Source: an uncultured Gemmatimonadota bacterium (GTDB taxonomy: Bacteria > Gemmatimonadota > Gemmatimonadetes > Gemmatimonadales > GWC2-71-9). From it: 8,179 nt of DNA. Under the pieces are notes generated by a model. That model did not search any database, was not told where the DNA came from, and worked only from the letters and a program-made list of their open reading frames with translations. Position 1 is the first letter of the stretch. Each line of letters starts with the position of its first letter. Both the position numbers and the translations under genes were made by a program. Shown piece after piece: positions 1 to 5,748 of this stretch. The DNA lies in the NCBI GenBank assembly GCA_946480845.1, contig CAMLLJ010000123.1, forward strand, positions 1-8,179. Direction: 5' to 3'.

Positions 1-2
1 AG

Positions 3-401
3 CGCACCAAGTCGATCTTCAACATCGTGCTGGGCGCCATCGCCTCGATCTCGCTTATCGTCGGCGGCATCGGCATCATGAACATCATGCTCGCCTCGGT
101 GCTGGAGCGGATCCGCGAGATCGGGGTCCGGCGCGCAGTCGGCGCCACCCAGCGCGAGATCCTGCTGCAGTTCCTGAGCGAGGCGATCCTGATCAGCGTG
201 GCGGGCGGCGTCGCCGGCATCATCGTCGGTGCCGCGATCAGCGCCGGCATCGAGCGGTTTGCCGGCATCACCACGCTGGTGTCGCTGCTGTCGGTGCTGG
301 TGGCGTTCGGCGTGTCGTTCGCCGTCGGCGTGGCCTTCGGGATCATGCCCGCGTACAAGGCCGCCCAGCAGGATCCCGTCGTCTGTCTCCGCTACGAGTA
401 G
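3..401 (+). CDS. ABC transporter permease, MacB/FtsX type, C-terminal fragment (5' end outside window)
   Basis: This is the last 132 codons of an inner-membrane permease subunit; the reading frame is open from base 3 and ends at TAG 399-401. The fragment opens with a hydrophobic segment running into the motif GGIGIMNIML, followed by a cytoplasmic stretch with REIGVRRAVGAT. Both are hallmarks of the FtsX domain of MacB-like permeases. Two further hydrophobic segments follow, and the tail has PAYKAAQQDPVVCLRYE, a variant of the usual PA..AA..DP...LRYE ending. In MacAB-TolC-type systems such permeases use periplasmic conformational change, driven by a cytoplasmic ATPase, to push substrates through an outer-membrane channel. 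The TolC-family gene begins five bases after the stop, which supports an export or efflux operon. The substrate cannot be inferred. The ATPase and the adaptor are not visible and are presumably upstream. The family call is firm; a macB symbol would be over-precise. Confidence 0.93.
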   Translation, partial: RTKSIFNIVLGAIASISLIVGGIGIMNIMLASVLERIREIGVRRAVGATQREILLQFLSEAILISVAGGVAGIIVGAAISAGIERFAGITTLVSLLSVLVAFGVSFAVGVAFGIMPAYKAAQQDPVVCLRYE

Positions 402-406
402 ATGCG

Positions 407-1936
407 ATGACTTCACGCCTCTCGCGCCACGTGCGGCGTCCGGCCCCCCGTTACGCGCTGGTGCTTGGCGCCTGCGGTGCCGCCCTGGTGCTCGCACCGC
501 TCCGGCTGGCCGGCCAGGCGCCCGCCGCCGCGCCCGCCGCCGCGCCTGCCGCCACGGCCCCGATCACCCTGGCCCGCGCCATCGAGATGGCCCAGGAGCA
601 GGGCCGGCTCGCCCGCTCCGCGCGCGCCACGCTCGAAGCGGCCCGCTTCCGCGAGGACGCGTTCTCCTCGCGGCTGCTGCCCCAGCTCTCCCTGGGCGGC
701 ACGTTGCCGCGCTACGACCGCGCCATCATCCCGGTGGTGCAGCCCGACGGGAGCACGCTGTTCCGCCCGCTGGACCAGACCGACGCCCGCATGACGGCGA
801 CGGTGTCGCAGCGGCTGCCGACGGGGGGCGATCTCTTCGTCTCATCCTCGCTCGCCACGCTGTCCGTAACCGGCGAGCAGGGGATCCGCACCTGGTCCTC
901 GACGCCGGTCTCGATCGGCCTCCGCCACGACATCTTCCGGCCCAACACGACCGGGCTCGACCGCCGGGAGCAGCCGGTCATCTCCGAGCTCGCCGAGCGC
1001 GAGTACCGGCAGGCGCGCGAGGACGTGGCGGTGCAGACGGCGATGCGGTTCTTCGACCTCTACGCGGCCCGCGTGGCGCTCGACAACGCCGTGGCCAACG
1101 CCGCGGTCAACGATACGCTCTATACGCTGAACTCGGGCCGGTATGAGGTGGGGCGCATCGCCGAGAATGACCTGCTCCAGAGCGAGCTGGCGCTGCTCCG
1201 CTCGCGCACGGGGCTCGATGGCGCGCGCCTGGAGTACGACCGCGCGCTGGCCGCGCTGCGCCTCGCCCTCGGCCTCGCGCCGGACGCGCCGCTCGAGATC
1301 ACCGTCACCGCCGATATCCCCGACTACCCGGTGGACACGGCGCGCGCGGTGGCCGAAGCGCTGCGCAACAGCAGCAACGTGAGCGAGGTGGCGCTCCGGC
1401 AGATGCAGGCGCGGCGGCGGGTGACCGAGGCGCGCCTCAACAACGGCTTCGGCGCGACGGTCGAGGCGAGCGTCGGGTTCAATGCGACCGCGTCACAGTT
1501 CGACCTCGCATACCGGAACCTCCTCGAGGCCCGGCATGTGGCGGTCACCGTCGAGATCCCCCTGATCCAGTGGGGTGCGGCCAGCGCCACCGTGCAGGCG
1601 GCGCGCGCCGACCAGCGCGCCATCGAGGCCCAGGGCGAGGTCACGATGGAGCAGACGGCGCAGGACGCGCACTTCGCGGCGCTGCAGCTCACCCAGGCCC
1701 GGCGCCTCCTCGCGCTGTCGGCAAAGGCCGACACCGTGGGCGCCAAGCGGTTCGAGGTGGCCTACAATCGCTACGTGATCGGCCGCATCACGATGGACAA
1801 CCTCTACCTCTCCCAATCCGAGAAGGACGCGGCCCTCCGGCAGTACGTCGACGCGCTGCGCGCCTACTGGGTGGCGCACTACCGGCTGCGGCAGATCACC
1901 CTCTTCGACTTCGAGAAGGGCGAGCCGATCCGCTAG
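407..1936 (+). CDS. TolC-family outer-membrane efflux protein
   Basis: This 509-residue protein is in the usual TolC/OEP size range and would form the trimeric outer-membrane channel of a tripartite export system. Residues about 1-36 look like a Sec signal: arginines, then a hydrophobic core around YALVLGACGAALVLA. A low-complexity APAA repeat follows (residues 38-49). The mature part begins PITLARAIEMA, the typical first helix of OEP repeat 1. Two pseudo-repeats are visible: GRYEVGRIAENDLLQSELAL (about 244-263) and YNRYVIGRITMDNLYLSQ (about 453-470). The second continues into a helix that ends LRQITLFDFE, a common C-terminus in this family. The ATG at 407 follows the permease stop by five bases and has only a weak Shine-Dalgarno match, so translational coupling is likely. 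The 3' end overlaps the convergent DUF2911 gene by four bases. Family confidence is high; the transported compound is unknown. Confidence 0.92.
   Translation: MTSRLSRHVRRPAPRYALVLGACGAALVLAPLRLAGQAPAAAPAAAPAATAPITLARAIEMAQEQGRLARSARATLEAARFREDAFSSRLLPQLSLGGTLPRYDRAIIPVVQPDGSTLFRPLDQTDARMTATVSQRLPTGGDLFVSSSLATLSVTGEQGIRTWSSTPVSIGLRHDIFRPNTTGLDRREQPVISELAEREYRQAREDVAVQTAMRFFDLYAARVALDNAVANAAVNDTLYTLNSGRYEVGRIAENDLLQSELALLRSRTGLDGARLEYDRALAALRLALGLAPDAPLEITVTADIPDYPVDTARAVAEALRNSSNVSEVALRQMQARRRVTEARLNNGFGATVEASVGFNATASQFDLAYRNLLEARHVAVTVEIPLIQWGAASATVQAARADQRAIEAQGEVTMEQTAQDAHFAALQLTQARRLLALSAKADTVGAKRFEVAYNRYVIGRITMDNLYLSQSEKDAALRQYVDALRAYWVAHYRLRQITLFDFEKGEPIR
518..553 (+). repeat. Three tandem 12-bp units encoding Ala-Pro-Ala-Ala
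   Basis: The unit GCGCCCGCCGCC occurs three times in direct succession; the third copy has one C-to-T change. It is in frame in the TolC-family gene and encodes APAA three times, just after the predicted signal-peptide core. It probably forms a flexible linker at the mature N-terminus. Short GC-rich units that preserve frame in multiples of 12 can vary in copy number by slippage, so the length may differ between strains. Confidence 0.85.
1933..1936. other. Convergent stop codons sharing one CTAG palindrome
   Basis: The TolC-family gene ends in TAG at 1934-1936 on the plus strand. The DUF2911 gene ends in TAG read from 1935-1933 on the minus strand. The four bases CTAG therefore terminate both frames, and there is no intergenic space for a terminator of either gene between them. 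Any transcript from one side must run into the other gene's antisense strand before it stops. Confidence 0.9.
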
Positions 1937-2511
1937 CGCGCCCGGATCGGCAGGACGCCCTGGAGCGTGTCCCAGGCCATCACCAGTCGCCCGTCGCTCG
2001 CGCCGCCCTCGACCGAGATGGTGAAGGTGTCCACCGGCGCCGGCGGGCGCGACACCTCCATCGGAAGCCGCACCACGTCCCGCCCTGCGTCGTACTCCGT
2101 GCCCCACTGGCCCGTCTGGCCGTTCACCACCAGCGTCCAGCCGTCCCGCGCCGGGACGGAGTAGAGCGTGTACGTGCCCGCCTCGAGCGGGCGCCCGCCC
2201 AGCTCGACGGGCCCCCCGAGCTCCAGCGTGGTCGCGGCGTTGGCCCCCGTGCGCCAGACGGCGTCGAACGGCACCAGTCCGCCGAAGATCTGCCGGCCCC
2301 GGCGGGACGGGCGGCCGTAGTCTACCGAGACGGTGGCGTTGCCTACGGTGCCCTCGGCCGTGCCGCGCGGGGAGGACGGCGCGCTCGCGGTGGCCGCAGG
2401 CGCCGCTCCCGCCCCGTCCGAGGCGGGCGCTCCGTCGGCGCCCCCGGAACATGCTGCTGCCAGGAGCGCCGCCGAGAGAAGGGGAGCATGCCTGCGGTAC
2501 CATCGGACCAT
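1933..2511 (-). CDS. DUF2911 domain lipoprotein
   Basis: This 192-residue protein starts at ATG 2511-2509 (minus strand), with GGAG eight bases upstream. An upstream in-frame extension to 2715 was rejected because it would bury the signal peptide. Residues 1-21 are a lipoprotein-like signal: RR, a hydrophobic core, then LLAAAC with the candidate acylated Cys21 (Ala rather than Leu at -3, so slightly off consensus). A low-complexity Ala/Ser/Gly/Pro linker follows to about residue 52. The DUF2911 core then runs to the end: VSVDYGRPSRRGRQIFGGLVP (about 61-81), WRTGANAATTLEL (86-98), LEAGTYTLYSVP (109-120), and W125 with VVNGQTGQWGTEY. The biochemical role of DUF2911 is not established; the fold is probably beta-rich and located at the cell envelope. 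It converges with the TolC-family gene, overlapping by four bases, and diverges from the amidohydrolase gene. Family identity is strong; function is unknown. Confidence 0.9.
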   Translation of the reverse strand: MVRWYRRHAPLLSAALLAAACSGGADGAPASDGAGAAPAATASAPSSPRGTAEGTVGNATVSVDYGRPSRRGRQIFGGLVPFDAVWRTGANAATTLELGGPVELGGRPLEAGTYTLYSVPARDGWTLVVNGQTGQWGTEYDAGRDVVRLPMEVSRPPAPVDTFTISVEGGASDGRLVMAWDTLQGVLPIRAR

Positions 2512-2651
2512 GATGTCGTCTCCGGTTTGGCTGTCAGCCAGCACGATACCGGGGTGCGGGGCCGGGAGAAAGTGGTCGGACCGCCCGAAGTGCTGTACAA
2601 TGACCAGCGGAGGTGCCCCGCCATTGTCCGAACCCAGCCCGGAGCCGCCCC
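2512..2651. promoter_or_regulatory. Divergent intergenic region with probable promoters for both flanking genes
   Basis: These 140 bp separate the starts of the DUF2911 gene (minus) and the amidohydrolase gene (plus), so each needs a promoter here or inside its neighbour. On the plus strand TACAAT at 2596-2601 is five of six to the -10 consensus and stands out in this GC-rich setting; the sequence 17 bp upstream (2573-2578, TGGTCG) is a poor -35. On the minus strand TATCGT (2548-2543) is a weak -10, with TTTCTC 17 bp upstream (2571-2566). GGAG at 2641-2644 is the likely ribosome-binding site for the amidohydrolase ATG at 2652. That a promoter lies here is likely; the exact boxes are only suggestive. 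Confidence 0.6.
2528..2540. promoter_or_regulatory. 13-bp palindrome (6-bp arms), candidate operator
   Basis: TGGCTGTCAGCCA is a perfect inverted repeat with 6-bp arms around a single central T. It lies 17-29 bp upstream of the DUF2911 start codon. It would sit at the transcription start if the weak -10 at 2548-2543 (minus strand) is used. The single-base centre favours a dimeric protein-binding site over an RNA hairpin, although a 5-bp stem with a 3-base loop is possible. No specific regulator is recognised, and a chance palindrome cannot be excluded. Confidence 0.35.
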
Positions 2652-4295
2652 ATGCGCGATACGCCGATGCACCCCGAGTCCCGCCGGTCGTTCCTGGTGC
2701 GGAGCGGCGCGGCACTCGCGGCCATCGCCGGGGCGCCGGCCATCCACCTGCGGCGCGCGGACCACGATCTGGTGATCCGCGGCGGCGAGGTCTTCGATGG
2801 ACTGGGCGCCCCGGCGATGCAGCGCGACGTCGCGGTGAACGCGGGGCGCATCGAGGCGATCGCCGCGCGGATCGCCGGCCGCGGCGTCGAGGAGATCGAC
2901 GCGCGCGGCCTGGCGGTGACGCCGGGCTTCATCGACATGCATTCCCACGCCGACGGCTCCCTTGACGAGGATGCGCGCGCCGAGTCCGCAGTCCGCCAGG
3001 GCATCACCACCATCGTCGCGGGACAGGACGGCGGATCCCGCGCGAGCGGCGCGGAGCAGGGAGAGCGGGGGTCGTTCGCGGCGATGTTCGCGGCCATCGA
3101 CCGGCTCCAGCCGGGCGTCAATGTGGCGTCGATGATCGGGCTTGGCAGCGTGCGCGGCGCGGTGGTGGGGGCGGGAGACCGTCCCGCCACGCCGGCCGAG
3201 CTGGAGCAGATGACCGCGATGGTGGCCCGGGCCCTCGCGGACGGCGCCTGCGGGGCGTCCTCCGGGCTCGAGTACACGCCCGGCGCCTTCGCCTCGCGGG
3301 AGGAGCTGATCGCGCTCTGCGCGCCGCTCCGCGCGCGCGGCCTCCCCTACGCCACGCACATGCGGAACGAGGACGACCGCCTGCTCGACTCGATCGACGA
3401 ATCCATCGCGGTGGCGGCCGGCGCCGGGTGCCCGCTGCAGATCTCCCACCTCAAGACCCAGGGCCCGCGCAACTGGGCACGGCTCGACGACGCCTTTGAC
3501 CGCATCGAGCGCGCCCGGCGCGATGGCCTCGATGCGACCTTCGACCGCTATCCCTATGTCGCCTACTCGACGGGGCTCACCAACCTGTTCCCGGTGTGGA
3601 GCCGGGACGGGGGGACCGAGGGATTCTTCGCGCGACTGGACGATCCCGCGGTCGCGCCGCGGATCCGCGCGGAGGCGCTCGCCAAGGTCGAGCTGATCGG
3701 GGGGTGGGAGAACGTGCAGATCTCCTCGGTGCGTGCCGCCGAGGACCGGGCCGCCGAGGGCCGCCGTCTGGGCAGCCACGCGAAGGCGATCGGCGCCGAG
3801 CCGTACGAGACCGCCGTCGCCCTCCTGCGCCGGAGCGAGGGCCGGGTCGGCATGCTGGGCTTCGCCATGAGCGAGGAGAACCTCGAGCGGATCCTGGCCC
3901 ACCCCCTCGCCATGGTCTGCACCGACGGCGGCGGGTTCGCGGCCGACGGCCCCACGCGGCGCGGAAGCCCGCATCCCCGCGGCACCGGGAGCTTCGCGCG
4001 CGTGCTGGGGCGCTACGTCCGCGAGAAGAAGGCGATGCCACTCGCCGAGTCGGTGCGCAAGATGACGTCGCTCCCGGCATCGCGGATCCGGCTGGCCGAC
4101 CGGGGGCGGCTGGCTCCCGGCGCCGCAGCGGACGTGGCGGTCTTCGATCCGGCCACCATCGCGGACCGCGGCACCTTCGAGGACCCGTTCCAGTATCCGG
4201 CCGGCATGCTCGCGGTGATCGTCAACGGAGCGGTGGCCCTCAGGGAAGGGGAGCGCCGTGCCGGGCGCGGGCGAACGCTCCGGCCTTCGGCGTGA
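2652..4295 (+). CDS. Tat-exported amidohydrolase, N-acyl-D-amino-acid deacylase (D-aminoacylase)-like
   Basis: This 547-residue protein starts at ATG 2652, with GGAG seven bases upstream; ATG 2667 is a second in-frame choice. Residues 10-30 form a twin-arginine signal (SRRSFL, then an Ala-rich core), so it should be exported folded to the periplasm. The amidohydrolase fold follows. IRGGEVFDGLG (42-52) is the small beta domain. GFIDMHSHAD (92-101) carries the HxH metal site, H97 and H99. Next come GLEYTPGAFAS (205-215), THMRNE with H236, ISHLKTQGPRNW with H266, and CTDGGGF with the presumed catalytic D425. The C-terminal beta strands have APGAAADVAVFDP (488-500) and end near VIVNGAVALREG. The family hydrolyses N-acyl-D-amino acids or related amides. 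The position normally holding the metal-binding Cys (GNCG in D-aminoacylases) reads GQDG here (D126), so substrate and metal use may differ. The amidohydrolase fold is certain; D-aminoacylase activity is inferred. Confidence 0.9.
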   Translation: MRDTPMHPESRRSFLVRSGAALAAIAGAPAIHLRRADHDLVIRGGEVFDGLGAPAMQRDVAVNAGRIEAIAARIAGRGVEEIDARGLAVTPGFIDMHSHADGSLDEDARAESAVRQGITTIVAGQDGGSRASGAEQGERGSFAAMFAAIDRLQPGVNVASMIGLGSVRGAVVGAGDRPATPAELEQMTAMVARALADGACGASSGLEYTPGAFASREELIALCAPLRARGLPYATHMRNEDDRLLDSIDESIAVAAGAGCPLQISHLKTQGPRNWARLDDAFDRIERARRDGLDATFDRYPYVAYSTGLTNLFPVWSRDGGTEGFFARLDDPAVAPRIRAEALAKVELIGGWENVQISSVRAAEDRAAEGRRLGSHAKAIGAEPYETAVALLRRSEGRVGMLGFAMSEENLERILAHPLAMVCTDGGGFAADGPTRRGSPHPRGTGSFARVLGRYVREKKAMPLAESVRKMTSLPASRIRLADRGRLAPGAAADVAVFDPATIADRGTFEDPFQYPAGMLAVIVNGAVALREGERRAGRGRTLRPSA

Positions 4296-4348
4296 AGCGC
4301 CGATGGTGCGCGAGGTCACAGCAGTAGCCCGGCGAGACTGCGAGGTTG

Positions 4349-4370
4349 CCGCTCCTTCAGCGCGGAGCGG
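4349..4370 (+). promoter_or_regulatory. Perfect 7-bp inverted repeat enclosing the Shine-Dalgarno of the 41-codon ORF
   Basis: CCGCTCC (4349-4355) and GGAGCGG (4364-4370) are exact reverse complements separated by the 8-base loop TTCAGCGC. The 3' arm contains GGAG (4364-4367), the only good ribosome-binding site for the ATG at 4373. In RNA this GC-rich stem would mask it. No T-run follows, so it does not look like an intrinsic terminator. The geometry is seen directly; a regulatory role is inferred. Confidence 0.45.
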
Positions 4371-4372
4371 GC

Positions 4373-4498
4373 ATGAATGCAGAGCCGATCTGGCCGGGGC
4401 TGATCCTCGGCATCACCATCTTCCTGGCGATTCTCCTGCTGGTGCTGCAGTTCGTGAAGCCTTCCCTGCGCGACGAGGACGACGTGTCGGCCAAGTGA
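4373..4498 (+). CDS. Small single-span membrane protein, 41 aa, unknown function
   Basis: An ATG at 4373 with GGAG five bases upstream opens a 41-codon frame ending at TGA 4496-4498. The product begins MNAEPIWPG, continues into an uninterrupted hydrophobic segment (about residues 7-28, including ITIFLAILLLVLQF), and ends in a charged tail, KPSLRDEDDVSAK. That is the layout of a single-pass membrane microprotein. The Lys/Arg directly after the hydrophobic segment suggests a cytoplasmic C-terminus. Codons mostly end in G or C like those of real neighbours. It lies 77 bp after the amidohydrolase stop on the same strand and could be co-transcribed, with translation damped by the hairpin over its ribosome-binding site. 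I recognise no family. Support is the coding layout and the ribosome-binding site only, so moderate confidence. Confidence 0.6.
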   Translation: MNAEPIWPGLILGITIFLAILLLVLQFVKPSLRDEDDVSAK

Positions 4499-4557
4499 TG
4501 TGCAGCGCTGTAACGACATTGTTGACAACGCAATGCAATGCACACGTGACGTAATTT
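4499..4557. other. Short AT-richer convergent intergenic spacer with small repeats
   Basis: This 59-bp gap lies between the ends of the microprotein gene (+) and the App1-like gene (-). It is visibly less GC-rich than its surroundings. It holds CAGCGCTG (4503-4510, palindrome), GTTGACAAC (4521-4529, inverted repeat with one-base centre), CATTG (4517-4521) facing CAATG (4531-4535), and the direct repeat CAATGCAATG (4531-4540). None makes a strong GC stem followed by a T-run, so I do not call a terminator, although transcripts from both sides probably end near here. TTGACA at 4522-4527 has no -10 at a suitable distance. Confidence 0.4.
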
Positions 4558-5694
4558 CTAGCCGATCCCCTCATCAGCCGCCTCGCTCGTCTCCACCAGG
4601 TCCCTCGCTACGGCCTCGATCCGCTCCGGCGCGATCCATCCATGCTCCGCCGCATGTCGCGCGGCCGCGACCGTGTCCTCCACCAGCACCATCACCGATC
4701 CCAGCTCGGCCACCTCGGTGGCGAGCTGGTGCACTGCCGCCGTCCGGATCGGGTTCAGCGAAACGTCCCGGATGTAGATCGCGAGGACCCTGCCGGGGTG
4801 GCGCTCGACGATGTCCCGGTAGATCTCGGGGTCCTGCTGGCCGCTGTCGCCGATGAGCAGGAAGGCGAGCGACGGATAGGTGGCGAAGACCCGCTCGATC
4901 GCTGCGGACTTGTGCTCGTGATGCCCGGGCGGAAGCAGCGAATCGCGCTCGGTGCCCCAGTCGCGGAGCATCAGCGGCCCGACCGGGACGCCGCGAACCT
5001 GGAGGAACTCGAGCAGGAAATCGTGCAGGTTCCACGGGCTGCTGGAGACGTAGAAGATCGGGTTGGGCGGCAGGCCCGGGCGTTCGACGCGGAGCGCGTG
5101 ATAGAACGCGGCGACGCCCGGGAACGGGAGCCGCGTGTGCGCGTTCTCGAAGAACGTCGCTGACAGCATGTGCAGCACCCTCCGCACGCCGGTCTGGAGC
5201 ACGGTGTCGTCGAGGTCGCTCACCACGCCGAAGCGCGCGTTCACGGGCGGCACCAGCACCCGCCCCGTCCCGCCCAGCCCGGCCGGCGAGATCAGCTCCG
5301 TCGTCGCGATGCGCCACCGGGGATCGCGGTCCGGGGTGCCGGGCCCCGGCAGCGTGGCACGGAAGTATCCCTCGTGGTCCGCGACGACCTCGGCCGATGC
5401 GTCCCCATAGCGCACCAGCACGCGCGCGCCGGGCACCTCGTCGCTGTCGAAGCGCCCCAGGGTCGCGAACAGGTTCTGCCAGCGCGCGTCCTCGGCGGTC
5501 GCCTCGCGGACCGGCTCGACCTCGAGTACGCGGCCCATGATCTGCGCCTGCTCCACGGTGCCGAAGCTGCGATAGACGACGGCCCGCGGCGGGCGGGTGC
5601 CGCGCACCTGGCGCTTGACCTGGCCCACCGCCGACTCGACCTGGTCCTCGAGCTCGTGCGCGAGGCGGGCCAGGCGTCTCGCCCAGTCGCTCAC
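4558..5694 (-). CDS. App1 family (DUF2183) HAD-type phosphatase
   Basis: This 378-residue protein starts with GTG (5694-5692, minus strand) preceded by AGGA five bases upstream. Residues 1-35 form a charged, probably helical leader. A beta-rich N-terminal region (about 38-150) precedes the DUF2183/App1 catalytic domain. HAD-type motifs are all present: SDLDDTVLQTG (159-169) with the DxDxT nucleophile and acid pair D160/D162; FYVSSSPWNL (214-223) as motif II; GHHEHK with K262 as motif III; LIGDSGQQDPEIY (280-292) as motif IV with D283. The founding member, yeast App1, is a phosphatidate phosphatase. For bacterial members lipid phosphatase activity is only a family-based assumption. There is no signal peptide, so it should be cytosolic or peripheral at the membrane. 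It is transcribed away from tilS, with 54 bp between the starts. Family call strong; substrate uncertain. Confidence 0.9.
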   Translation of the reverse strand: MSDWARRLARLAHELEDQVESAVGQVKRQVRGTRPPRAVVYRSFGTVEQAQIMGRVLEVEPVREATAEDARWQNLFATLGRFDSDEVPGARVLVRYGDASAEVVADHEGYFRATLPGPGTPDRDPRWRIATTELISPAGLGGTGRVLVPPVNARFGVVSDLDDTVLQTGVRRVLHMLSATFFENAHTRLPFPGVAAFYHALRVERPGLPPNPIFYVSSSPWNLHDFLLEFLQVRGVPVGPLMLRDWGTERDSLLPPGHHEHKSAAIERVFATYPSLAFLLIGDSGQQDPEIYRDIVERHPGRVLAIYIRDVSLNPIRTAAVHQLATEVAELGSVMVLVEDTVAAARHAAEHGWIAPERIEAVARDLVETSEAADEGIG

Positions 5695-5748
5695 CTGCGT
5701 CCTTTCCCGGTCATCGCGCGTCTCCCCTCAGAGGCGGTAGCTTTGGGC
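5695..5748. promoter_or_regulatory. Short divergent region between the App1-like gene and tilS
   Basis: Only 54 bp separate the GTG of the App1-like gene from the ATG of tilS, so promoters for the two directions must overlap or lie within the genes. The tilS start has no clear Shine-Dalgarno; the best purine run (AGAGGCGG, about 5730-5737) is eleven bases away. TAGCTT at 5738-5743 fits the loose TAnnnT -10 pattern five bases before the ATG, which would give a nearly leaderless tilS message. No matching -35 is visible. Low confidence. Confidence 0.3.

Noticed and set aside
2512..2715. 68-codon N-terminal extension of the DUF2911 protein
   Set aside because: It would place the lipoprotein signal internally. 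The ATG at 2511 has a good GGAG and is directly followed by the signal peptide.
1570..2775. 401-codon plus-strand frame across the TolC and DUF2911 genes
   Set aside because: It spans two well-supported genes in the wrong frame or strand and has a compositionally biased, motif-free product.
2343..4319. 658-codon open frame on the minus strand
   Set aside because: It lies antisense to the amidohydrolase and through the start region of the DUF2911 gene. The translation is Arg/Gly/His-rich with no motif. Long antisense frames are expected where third codon positions are nearly all G or C.
4349..4370. Inverted repeat as an intrinsic terminator of the amidohydrolase gene
   Set aside because: No T-run follows the stem; the 3' arm runs straight into a start codon.
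4522..4527. TTGACA as a promoter -35 in the convergent spacer
   Set aside because: No -10-like hexamer lies 16-18 bp downstream (4545-4550 reads CGTGAC), and no gene starts downstream on that strand.
4531..4542. CAATGCAATG as part of an iteron or CRISPR-like array
   Set aside because: There are only two 5-bp copies, with no spacers of regular length and no further units nearby.
4258..4554. 98-codon plus-strand frame and two minus-strand frames (4316-4543, 4357-4545) around the microprotein
   Set aside because: None has a ribosome-binding site as good as the one at 4364, and none shows a coherent protein feature. The 41-codon frame does show a transmembrane segment.
5170..5748. Upstream in-frame extension of tilS
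   Set aside because: The frame is open by composition only and lies antisense inside the App1-like gene. TilS proteins start at the MSLLDAF position.
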